A program made the translations under genes and the position numbers. From Liriodendron chinense (lineage: Eukaryota; Streptophyta; Magnoliopsida; Magnoliales; Magnoliaceae), in NCBI GenBank assembly GCA_003013855.2, contig ML058447.1, positions 1,798,001 through 1,862,000 on the forward strand: a stretch of 64,000 nucleotides of DNA, written 5' to 3'. Positions 10,162 to 21,233 of the stretch are shown in pieces. The notes under the pieces are model-generated. The model was given only the letters and a program-made list of their open reading frames with translations, did not search any database and was not told the DNA's origin. Position 1 is the stretch's first letter, and every line of letters begins with the position of its first letter.

Positions 10162-12843
10162 TGTAACGACCCTAAAATTTCAATAGGAAAATTTTCTTTT
10201 AGGAACAATAATGAGTTTCAGTAAATAAATTTAAGATAATAAATAAAAGAAAAGCATGGACTAATTGGTTAAACTCTTTTAAATGAGAGGTAAGATTAGG
10301 GATCAAGTCTTATCACTGATTGATAAGAATATAATTTTCCTTTTTGCTCTAAATACGAATTTTGAAATTCAAACTCATCTTATCTCAACCAAGCCATCTT
10401 ATCCTCAACAAACTCCCTCTTATTTCATTTAAGTAGGCCAGATCCAACCAATTAACGGGTCGGATCATTCGTCCGTTCATTGTACGGATCTAGGGACCCT
10501 ATTTTTACCTTAACCCTTGAATATAAGATCTTGATTGGTGGGGACTATTTGGGTGGGCCGGAATCGATCTAAACGAGTCATAATGACCGTAAGGCCAAAA
10601 TGTACATGGGCCACGAAATTCAGATCGATTAGACTTTCAGATGGACCACATCGATTGGATGAATGATAGCCTTTAAAATTCTTTTATTATTATTTTATTT
10701 AATTATTAAATTAATTGTGATAAATTTATTTTATTCCAAAACATTATTGAGCCCACAATGAGGTGGCCGACCCAATGGTTAGACTAGATCTCTTGTAAAC
10801 CACCCCATATAAGCCTAAAATAATAATAACAATAATAATTAAAAAAAAGAAAAAAAAAAGGTTGCTGGACGTCCAGCGTTAGTGACTTTTGAAGTTAACG
10901 TGGGGGCCCCACTCATGGGACCCACCTTGATGGATTTAGTATATCCACTCTGTCCATTTAATTCTCCAACTCATTTTAGGACTGGTGTCCGAATTTGGAC
11001 CCAAACTGAGGTCCGAGTGGGCCACACCACCTGGAACAAATTAATGGTGAAAAAATTATAAAATAAAAATGAAAACAAAAAGATAGAAGTTCTAGGCTTG
11101 GACAGATCCCATTGTGATGAAATCAATGGATCCAAGCTGACCATATGTTATATTATGATGTTTTACAGCTTGGGTCTAAAAATCAGGTAAATTCGAATCT
11201 CAGGTGGCCCACACCACTTAAAACAGTAATGATAACAACAAACATAGTTGAGGCAGTCCGATTTTGGATTGCTGTCCACTTTTGGGACCCATTTGGAGAT
11301 ATTTTGAGAAATCTAATCCGTCCAATATCTTAATAAACAAGTTTTCTGATTGAAGACAAAAAAATGGTCCGTATAGGATATTCCAGTAAGCCATACCAAG
11401 ACAAACAGTGGGGACAACACCTGTCCATTGATTGGGAACTTGTGGGCCCCACTGTATAGTCTTTGGAAAATTCGATCCATCCAATCTCTTGAGTAATGGG
11501 TTATTAGTTTTGTGACAAAAAATTAGCTCAATCAGAGTTCCAGGCGGGCCATGCCAAGTGAAATAGTTGGGAGGTACGATATGGATTCTCATAAATTGAT
11601 CATTTTAGAATATCTCACGACAAGATCTTTGCAAAATGTAATTAACCATCTTTGGTAGTGTACCATTGGGGAACTTGTGACCAAGAATAGGATGATCCAC
11701 CAGTGAAGTGGGCCGTACCATCAGAAAAATAGTAAAATGGTTATTCTTTTTGGAAAAGTGGGTCACAATAATCGAATTTGGACATCCATTAGGGAACCAA
11801 ACCTCAATAAAGTATAATTCAAATTGAAAATAAGTAGATTTAAGGCTAGATTGGTGATGAATAAATATAAATTACATTTATTGTAGATTCAGGACCGATT
11901 CTACTCGGGACTTGACAGAATTAACAAAGTATTCGCCACTATCAACAGGTGAGTACATCCCAACACATTTCCTAGTCATTTTAATTAAGTTGTGTGACGG
12001 ACATAATATGTGATATTGATTGATTCATGCTTGGTTAAATATTATTTAAATAATATCCATTTATAATAAATATCATGAAATGTTACCTCTCAAAAGGAGA
12101 TATAGAATGTACAGATGTGAATTATTATATGGATGTGAATTATTGCATGTATTCATGAGTTATTGTTCCTGGAGTTCAACTCTGGAAGACCGATAGGTAC
12201 TTAAGTACCCGGTTACCTAGGGACCATCCTAAAAGCCCACTAATATGTGGAAGTCTGTCCTACGAGGAAGGGGGAGCCGATTGATGGGATCCAATCGAAG
12301 CAAGTGAAAGACTGAATATATGCCCACTTGATGTATTATTTCATATTAAACCCATTCTTGTATTAATTATGTATTACATTTATTTGATGGTATATGTTTA
12401 TCCTGCTTAGTTGAAATGCATGTGAACCGTATTGGGTTACCAACTGGGCTTTCCAGCTGACGTTGTGGATTAAAAATATACAGATGATGTGGACGTTGAA
12501 CCTTTAGAGAATACCCCTGATAATGAAATGGGACCACTAGAGGAACCGCATGACTATTGGCCTAATTTAACCGAGGAAGAAGTGGCGGCCCTAAACCAAG
12601 ACGTTTAGACTATTTTTTTATTTTATTTTGTTATTTCAATAATTAGTAGACATCTAATAAAGTCCCAAATGGGTGGACTTAGTTTATAGTTGAATATTTC
12701 ATGAACAAATGGTAACTTAATATTTCATTATTTTATGCCTCTTAAAGTAGGTTTAACATTATAAATGCATTTAGTGCACTAGTTATACCCCATAAACTGG
12801 GCCGGAGGGTGCACATTCTGCGTCTGGATTTCGGGGCGTGACA
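10162..12843 (+). mobile_element. Solo LTR, Ty3/gypsy (Tekay/Del-like), 2.7 kb
   Basis: The segment starts TGTAACGACCC and ends GGGGCGTGACA, ends familiar from long chromoviral (Tekay/Del) LTRs. It is flanked by identical 5-bp repeats CTAGC (10157-10161 and 12844-12848). No internal domain or second LTR is present, so it is a solo LTR left by recombination between the two LTRs of a former element. It holds poor-coding sequence with several 'gggcc' words. Family assignment rests on the termini and length alone. Confidence 0.8.
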
Positions 12844-12848
12844 CTAGC

Positions 12849-13714
12849 CATCTAACCTAGCCACCCCTTCACCAAGGAGAACGAGAGTGAGGAAGTGAGC
12901 CTAGCATTAGTTTGGTTCAATGCAGCGATTGACTTAGCCTCTTGAGTAAACTCATTACCTATCCAAGTCACTCGAGTTGATCCTTGCGACACTACCATCT
13001 ACCTAAGTATATAGTCCTTAGTCAATCTCATTCAACCATGCATTAGTGTTGTGCAACATCTACTCCCTTCTTGACCCCTTTTCTCATCTCATTCATAGCA
13101 TTCACCTAGTCAACTCAGGTGTATGCTCTGAGGCTTGCCGAGTTTTTCGGATCCTTTTCATAAAAAAAACTTGAGTCGGCTAGTTACTCCGCACGACAAG
13201 TTAGTGAGTCAGGGTAGGTATGTGAGGCCCAAGACATTGCTTGGTAGTGATTATACATTAAACGGTATTGCATTCAACACACACAATATTTCTGAAAGTG
13301 CAAGAACCGAAATTAATCCTCATAATTGATTTTATCCTGTGAAGTAGAGACCGTATATTTGTACGAGTAGAGTGGGTACCTAATACATTTCCTCTCTGTA
13401 ACCACGGTCCTTACCTTAAATCTTAGGCAGCAGATCAATGAGTCATCTTAAGATTATGAATCTCCGGATTTTCAGTCTTAAGCATTTCTAAAGGGTTTAG
13501 TCGATTGTAAATTTGAAGTAGCTGGCTAGTGGCAACTCCAGTGTTCTATATATAAATCCTTTTTAACACTTAGCGAGCGTAAAAACCCTCAAAAGAGACA
13601 AACACGTGAAAGCCGCGATCTAAAAACCTAGAGGAAAAATGCGGGTCTAACGTTCACAAAATCTTAATAAATATGCACTCTGATCCATAGGTCATGTTTT
13701 AGACTGAGTGAAAA
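12849..13714. other. Unclassified repetitive sequence, no gene
   Basis: No coding region is supported. The segment near 13515-13545 ('ctagtggcaactcc') resembles the end region of some gypsy LTRs, so this may be relic retrotransposon. Confidence 0.35.
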
Positions 13715-13812
13715 TAACCTCATCTCAACAATGAGGTCTTGGTATTGATTCTCAAGTGGGGGTGGCTACTATTACTGTGTGACTAACCATGGGGGTAAGT
13801 GTACTAACAATA
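13715..13812 (+). repeat. Dispersed repeat copy B (first copy at 6310-6432)
   Basis: Matches 6310-6432 through 'cctcatctcaaca', 'atgaggtcttggtat', 'gtgggggtggctac' and 'gtgtactaac'. Both copies lack an A-tail. Nature uncertain. Confidence 0.5.
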
Positions 13813-14685
13813 GGGTGTCTGAACTAATCTAAAAAAAATCTTAATAAATCTGAAAATCATTGGGAAACTCTAAATCTATCATTGCCATCTCATTCTAGAC
13901 GGATACAATATCATTATAAAATGCCTGAATACTTATATCACATTGAGAGAGATGTACCAAATCCTACTTTAAACGATAGAGACTAGGCTTCATTGCTTTG
14001 TTGGTATATTGCCCATAAATGATCCCACATGGCTTTAGTCGTGCGATGTGAAATCAATTCGGCAACAATAGATTTCTCAACCTGAATCCAAAATTCAAGC
14101 TGTTATTCAACTATTCTTCATTTCCAATTAGCCGATTTTTCAATATTTATTGATTTTGGAGTCCGAACAAATCCATCTATCAACCTCCAAAGACCGCAAC
14201 CTTTCAGAAACGCCTATAAAGTGAAGAGACCAAAGCCCATAATTAGTACCATCAAAGGTACACCGGAAAGCATCATTGCGAAAATGTTATTTCTCCATAA
14301 TTACAAACACACACACACACATGCAAGATCACTATACGAAATCACCAACCAATAGATTGCGAACACACAACCGATCCAACGATTCACTAGAATTTTTTTA
14401 GCTCAAGTAAAACCAAATCCGTACAACTGAATATAAGCTTCTTTTCTTTTCGAACCAAATCCATATGTACATATGGCACCCTAGAACACTAGAAAGGAAC
14501 TATAAAATTAAAAAAAAATGACTTAGCAACAAATAATGATTAAGTTGTGAAGAATATCCGATCTAATCTTCTTAAACCATCTACTCTGATATCATGATAG
14601 GTTTTAACAAAAGCTAGAGAAATCACCACACATATCAAAACTCCAAATTGGTGAGGTTTACCTTTGAGCCAAACCCTCCAAGAAA

Positions 14686-14763
<78 letters not shown>

Positions 14764-15204
14764 ACATAGACAATTTTTGGGAGAGAACAATGTATAAGAA
14801 TACCTCTATATAAACATAGCCATGCAACACGGGCCAAATGATAAAAGAGTAAAAATATATTACAAGTAATAATATAAATACTAGGGGACAGACCTCTCCA
14901 CCACAGACATCCAGCTATATGGGTGCCACACTCAATGGAGTAGATGTTGTCGAAGTTAATGGTGAGAGGTGGAGCATGGGTTTACTTTGTTGGATGGGTT
15001 GAGGTAATTCAAGAGTGGAGGGGCTAGATTCGAAGGTGCTGATGGAGGCAAAACGTTGAAAAAAATCAAATTTGGGTGATATTAGTTTCTTTAGGAGAGG
15101 AAGTGGTGAACAATGTCGTTGACTTTGGCCAGTTGGTTTTATTGGCCCATATCAGAGACGCTACTAGTTTAATAAGTTTTGTACTGTGACAACATTGTCG
15201 GTTG
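13813..15204. other. Intergenic, AT-rich, with microsatellite
   Basis: Nothing protein-coding is recognisable. The only clear structure is the TA microsatellite at 14688-14760, plus a short CA run at about 14310-14321. Confidence 0.45.
14688..14760. repeat. (TA)n microsatellite
   Basis: About 36 uninterrupted TA dinucleotides. They are self-complementary and likely length-variable. Confidence 0.95.
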
Positions 15205-15386
15205 CAACTGTGTCTCACCTGCTAGCCCAACTGGAAGACGCCTAGGCATTTCAACAGCAGGTCTCAGGTTCGAGTGCTAAGGAGACACACTAACCCCACT
15301 GGTGGGTGGGTGCATCAGGCGACCAACCATGTGGGTGTGTTGCGTAGCTAACAAGGTGGGTGTGTTGCATGACTAAAAAAAAAAAA
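15205..15386 (+). mobile_element. tRNA-derived SINE (family 1, copy 1)
   Basis: Contains an A-box-like 'tagcccaactgg' (about 15223), a B box 'ggttcgagt' (15267-15275), a GT-rich body with 'gggtgtgttgcatgacta' and a 12-base A tail (15375-15386). The body matches the reverse complement of 27991-28175 in the same order of words, which makes a family assignment safe. Confidence 0.75.
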
Positions 15387-15464
15387 CACTACCAGTTGTG
15401 GTTTGATGCTGCTGTAGGGGTGGTTAAGTTATTGTCGCACGTGGTTTGTGAATTTGGCAAGGCA

Positions 15465-15600
15465 AGTTTTTTTTTTTCACATGCACTCACACACCCCACA
15501 CATCCGCGTACGCACACTCAAACCCACAACCTTGTGTTGAAACTCACCCGAGTGTACTGCGATAGGGTTGGAGTCTCACAAAGCAAGTTTAGGAGTTGAC
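15465..15600 (-). mobile_element. SINE-like element (second family)
   Basis: Read on the minus strand, it has a B-box-like 'ggttgtgggtttgagtg' (15508-15524) followed by a GT-rich body and an A tail (the T run at 15466-15477). It lies back to back, in the opposite orientation, with the SINE ending at 15386. The 5' end is uncertain. Confidence 0.55.
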
Positions 15601-15738
15601 AAGGGTTGCCCATGGAGAAAAAAATTAGGGCATAAGTTACTGCAAGTTAATACATATAGAAAAAATCCAATCTAAGAAGATGCTCTAATACCATGTTTTT
15701 TTTTTTGTTCCATACATGTTGAGAGAATAGAGGAGCTT

Positions 15739-16312
15739 GTTGAAATAGGACAAGAACTCCCTGATCAAGGGCATGGATCAAGCACATTCCTATCGCACAT
15801 GGACCGAACAAAGATCAAGGAAAAGTTAATAAAAATTGGCAATTTTCGCATGGATGGACCAAAAGAAGGCAAACCATAAATCGACTATAACTTTTGATCT
15901 GGGAAGATTTTCGAGAAGTACAGCATATGAATTCCTACTAAAATTTCATTTTCGGGGAAAAATGACCCACAAATTGGGTCATGTCCATCTGTTTCGCCAA
16001 AAAACGAGCGGTTACAGAAGAAAAATGAGATTTTAGGAAAAACCTCATATTTTTAGTAATTCCGAATTTTAGTTTGTTTAATTTTTCTTTATTTGAGAGT
16101 TTTAGTTGTAGTTAAAGTCTAATACTCCTTTCTAGGGTTTAGTTTATTATTTAAATTATTGTAATGATGATTTTATTGTTATTCAATCAATTATTACGAA
16201 TTTTCTAGGAATTTTTTTTTTATCTTCTCATAGACTCGAGAACACCTTGTGCATTCAAGGTATTTATCAAGTGGGGAGACGATGATCGACCTACCACGTC
16301 CTCCCTGAGTCA
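15739..16312 (+). mobile_element. LTR of an LTR retrotransposon (left copy)
   Basis: Starts TGTTGAAATAGGAC and ends ..CTGAGTCA directly before 'atggtattagagcgag', which resembles a primer-binding site for initiator Met-tRNA. The same sequence recurs inverted at 16740-17243 and again in direct orientation at 17270-17545. Probably Ty3/gypsy-like; superfamily not certain. Confidence 0.65.
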
Positions 16313-16739
16313 ATGGTATTAGAGCGAGGTTTATTCCTCAAGACGATGGCGGCTAACGAAGGGTCAGATCTTCATCTTAAGGATGGTGCTTTAAGGGATT
16401 ATATCATAACGACAGATTTCAATGAAGCACGACAAGAGAATCGATTGATCTTGCAAGGTATACAAGCAACCCTCAACCGCATCACAATGGCGTTGAATCT
16501 ACCCCAAGCCTAAGGCAACGATCAACCACCTGTGATCGTTGTACGGAACAACCCTGTATTTCATAAAGCACCCCAGGTAGATAACCACAAGGCTTACACC
16601 AGACGATTCAGAACCTAGCGATGAAGAGGTCTAAGATATCATCATACAACGACCTAGCGCATGAAGACGATTGTGTGGACCTGAACAGAACGTGAAATAC
16701 AACCCATCGCCATCCCAGAGATTGTTCATAATTCTGAAG
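16313..16739 (+). pseudogene. Retrotransposon gag fragment
   Basis: Directly after the primer-binding-site-like sequence, a short frame begins at 16346 ('MAANEGSDLHLKDGALRDY') and continues to a stop at 16513. Position and composition fit the N-terminus of a gag polyprotein. The remainder (protease, RT, integrase) is absent; an inverted LTR copy begins at 16740, so the element was truncated and rearranged. Confidence 0.5.
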
Positions 16740-17243
16740 ACGTGGTAGGTCGATCACCGTCTTCCCACCTGATAGATACCTTAAATGCACAAGGTGTTCT
16801 CGAGTCCATGAGAAGATAAAAAAAAAAAAATCGTAGAAAATTTATAATAATTGATTGAATAATTATAAAATCATCCTTACAATGCTTTAAATAATAAACT
16901 AAACCCTATGAAAGAGTATTAGATTCCAACTCCAACTAAAACTCTTAGATAAAGAAAAATTAAATAAACTAAAATTCGAAATTACTAAAAATAGCAGGTT
17001 TTTTTCTAAAATCTTATTTTTTTACTGTAACCGAAACGAAATTTCAGTAAGAATCCATATATTGTGCAGTCCCGAAACTCCTTCGGATCAAACGTTATGG
17101 TCGATTTACGGTTCGCCTTCTTTTGGTTTATTCATGTGAAAATTGCCGATTTTTATCAACTTTTCTTGATTTTTATCTGATCCATATGCAATAGGAATGT
17201 ACTTGATCTACGCCCTCAATCAGGGGTTCTTGTCTTACATCAT
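16740..17243 (-). mobile_element. Inverted copy of the same LTR
   Basis: The reverse complement follows 15739-16312 ('gacgtggtaggtcgatca' at one end, TGTTGTAGATGATGTAAGAC at the other). An LTR in inverted orientation cannot be the normal partner of the left LTR, so a second insertion or an inversion is implied. Confidence 0.65.
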
Positions 17244-17269
17244 CTACAACAAAAAAAAAAAAAAAAAAA

Positions 17270-17545
17270 AAAGATTTTAACGAAAACTTGCTATATTTTT
17301 GTAATTTTAAATTTTAGTTTGTTTAGTTTTTCTTTATTTAAAAATTTTAGTTGTAGTTGGATTCTAATACTCCTTCTTAAGGTTTAGTTTATTATTTAAA
17401 ACTATGTAGGAATGGTTTTATAATTATTTAATCAATCATTATTAATTTTTTAAAAATTATTTTCTTTTTATCTTCTCGTGAATTTGATAATGCCTTATGT
17501 ATTTAAAGTATCTATTACGAGGAGAGATGGTAATCGACCTACAAC
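17270..17545 (+). mobile_element. Third, degenerate copy of the same LTR
   Basis: 'tagtttgtttagttttt', 'ttttagttgtagttgga' and 'gtttagtttattattta' repeat, in order, sequence of 15739-16312. It lacks the LTR's first 300 bp and is AT-drifted. Confidence 0.6.
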
Positions 17546-19635
17546 ATCCCAGCATCACTACAGTGAATAGCACAACTCTTTCAATACTTGAAAGAGGAGA
17601 TTAACGGCTTGTTTACTATATTCTAACTATTTACGAGGAGGAGTATGACATAACTATATATTAAAAAAATGTCCTAATAATAAACTTCACCACTGCTCTG
17701 CCGTCGCTACCCAGTGGGATCCAGTAACTGCACGGATAAGGTTACGCGGCTAATTGGTAGGGAGATGCCAATATGCAAGGTTGCCACCCAAAAATTCCAT
17801 GATCCGCATCCCTAAATTTGAAAGCATTTCTACTAATCGGAACCGTTGATCTGGTTGTTCACAAGATGGATGGTCTACGTTTAAAAAATAATAGTGATAG
17901 GAAAACCCTGACCATTCATATATTGATGATTTCGCCATCTTAAAGTGGACAACTGCTCTACTGGTACCTTTTGCAAGTTATCGAATAGCTACGACAGGCC
18001 AATCCTCTTTGTATCTAGGATGTATCCTATCCACTTGATGGACCACCGGAAAAACAGTCCCGATCACCGTATCTTCCTACCACATGTAGTACCAAGGTCG
18101 GAGGTGCATAGGCCTTCCATAGACCGTCATGCACATAAGCATTCTTGGGTAACATTGCCGCGTACGCAACAATAATAAGCCAGATATTAGTATATTATCA
18201 TAGCTACATATCTTTTGTATATACTTGGTTTTTAATTTCAATAATAGGGCCATTTTTAGGTAATCCAGACCGTTTATCGTTTTTCCTACACCGTCCACAT
18301 AGGATTCCTTTCTAATATCCTCAACAGTACGATTTCAGTTTGCCTAATAAAAATGTACGGTTGAGAAAATAAATAACAAATAGTCCCCATTTAACTAAAA
18401 AAGGACCCAATAAGATTTTGGCCCAGTATTCAGTCACTCGAAAACAACAGATTAGTGGTTACGGATTACCGAAATATGGGCCCCAGTCGTTAAAATAGAA
18501 TGAATGTACACAGTGTGAAGATGCGGGCCACGCATATCATGCAATTCCTCTTTTAGGGTTTCCTTAATTCGCTCAGAAGTTTGCTCGAAGCATCCACACG
18601 TACTCAATACGACACGTCGCGCTTTTGGCTTTTGACTCTGGGTTGTCTTCCAATGATCCAAACCATTCATGCGGCGAATCTCGGTTTTTGTGATGGAAAC
18701 TGAAGAAATGAAAGGTCGGAATTGGATTATTTCAACCATTTGATAAGTTGGCTCTTTTGTTTGAAAATAAACGGTCATCATAACCCTTGTACAATCAAAG
18801 GATTAAAAGTCTCAATCCGAGATTTTTCTTTTTCTTTTTCTGGGAACTCCACATCCTCCATAAGCCTTATCAAATACGGGCCATCGAAGTAAATCCAAAT
18901 CCAACGGCTAGAATCGGACGTATGACTTTGCATTTTTGCAATAAATCTGGTCGTTTTGAGCACTGATACAACGCATCTAACAATAGAAAATAATAAATAT
19001 GCTGTCAGGGCACTATTACTTACAAAGGTCCTAGTTGTAACGGTCCACTTGGACAGTCTAATTCAATAAAATTCATCGATCCAGATTGTTCATTAGGTCC
19101 AACCCATGCTTCATGGGCTTACCATGCAAAAACTGCACCAATTCAATAATTATTAACCATTGATCAACGGCCTTTATTATGAACGGTCAAGATTGTTTTT
19201 ACAAAATAGGTCCAATCAACAATCTGATCCATTTATTTGTCAGGACCCATTACGAACTTTTTATGATTTTGAACGATCATTTTTTAGGCGATCATAGTCA
19301 TTCCATTCACTGCTTAGAAAAAAGGACGGCTATAAAAATAAGTCCAAATAATGGATGGATTAAATAATTTTATCTGTGAAACGTTTGTATAAATATGATT
19401 TAGATTTTTCTTTTTATTTAATAGACGGTTCAGATTGATCTAATAAACTTTACAAATGGATCGATTCTACTAAGAGCAGTATAACTTATAGTGCTCTGAA
19501 TAGCACTGCAGCAATTTTTCATAGTAATTACCTTCTTTAATAAAAACGATAAAAAAGAGAGAAAGAGAGGGTTTTTACAACAAAGCAGCTTTTGGATGAG
19601 ATATCCTCTTCACAGTACTGAACAAGAGCAGAAGA

Positions 19636-19640
<5 letters not shown>
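17546..19640. other. Intergenic, upstream of the GIP1-like gene
   Basis: No gene is supported. The stretch is rich in short dispersed words ('gtccaatcaac', 'gatccatt', 'acggtcaagattg') like the rest of the non-coding window. The 3' part should hold the GIP1-like promoter; no unambiguous TATA box was found. Confidence 0.4.

Positions 19641-19670
<30 letters not shown>
19641..19670 (+). promoter_or_regulatory. (GA)n tract ending at the start codon
   Basis: Fifteen GA dinucleotides run directly into the ATG at 19671. This is presumably 5' UTR. GA tracts in plant promoters and leaders are bound by BBR/BPC (GAGA-binding) proteins; binding here is inference. The tract is a polymorphism candidate next to the translation start. 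Confidence 0.6.
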
Positions 19671-19676
<6 letters not shown>

Positions 19677-21189
19677 GACGGAATCAGCAGTAGCAATGGG
19701 AAGGCGAGTGGAAATCCTTCAATCCCAGCGTCTTCAAGGAAGATGGTCCAGAGCTTGAAAGAGATTGTAAACCGCCCCGATCACGAGATCTACGCCATGC
19801 TTAGAGAATGCAAAATGGACCCCAACGAAACCATCCATTGCCTCCTCTCCCAAGGTTCATCCAACTATCTATTTCCATCACTATCTTATCTCCTCTTCTT
19901 TTTCTCTAATCTTTCTTGTTTTGGGTTCTCATTGCTTTCGCCTATTTTCTTTCCCTTAGTCGAGAAATCCCCTTTATCATATCTTTGCAAGATGGAATAT
20001 TTCAGTTTCATGTTGTTGTGTTGCTATCTCTTATTACGATTATTTTCGACGATGGAAGAAAAAAAAAATCTATTTTTGCACTCGGATTAGGGCCTGCGGG
20101 GTCTAGAAAACCCACTGATACATACCATTGTTGCGGATGATGTAGGTAAGTCCGACTAAGATATTTTTCTCTTGAAGATATCTCGTGTCCTTTGCACTAT
20201 ACAGAAAGCAATCCCAGTGACTGTTGTGTGACCATTTCAACTTTTATTTTTCTCAGCATTAGGGTGTGTTTGTGTGTATTGCAACTAGCAGTTCGGGCAC
20301 CGTTCATCCTACCAAGCATTTGGGGCAGCATGGAGTATCAGAACTGCATTACGTGGTATGCCGCCTCTTCCGCCCCAAATAAATATTCCATACGCCTGGG
20401 CTCCTATGTGAAACATTGCAGAAATCAGGTTTGGGTGTAAATGCCTTTAGGATGTGTTTGGACACGGAATCCATGTGGAAATGATTTTTTTTTTTTCACT
20501 AATGAGGTAGTTGGGCTATTTGGATATGTGGGTTCCACAGTATTCATTACTCTTATTTAGTGTTCGAAATATCGGTGATATTATCGGTATCATTAGGTTA
20601 ATTGAAACTATTGGAAGTGTAAAAATTTCCAAATATCCCTGAAATTTTCGATAATATTGACGATACTTGGCAATATTATCGATACCAATGATACTTTGAG
20701 AAGAATTCCTTATGAAAGTTTCCTGGTATTGGCAATACTATTGATAATATACCTCATACCAGCGATAATGTCCTCGATACCAGGGAAGCATCCATAAGTT
20801 GGCGAACATTGATAATAATTTGGAAAATTTTCCAAAAACCCAAAGAATCTCCTTTTTTTTGGGGGGGGGGGGGGGGAATTTGTGTTTTAGGTGATTTCGA
20901 TCACTCTTGGTTTTAATAAATCAAATTTGTATTTGGGGAGAAATCTTAACTTGAAATGAAGACGGGCAGAACTCAAAGCTGATGAAAAATATATAGAGAC
21001 TTCATTTTTTATTTGGCAAGTATTAGCATGGATTGCAATGGAGATCTATGTCTATGCATGATTCTTATGTAAAGACACAGATTTGTGGTGAAAAAATTAA
21101 CATTTTAGTGAAAAATGGAAAAACTTGAGGAAATCCTACTTTTTCCATTTCCATATTGGAAAATGTGTTCTTTGCTGTTAATTAATGTG

Positions 21190-21233
<44 letters not shown>

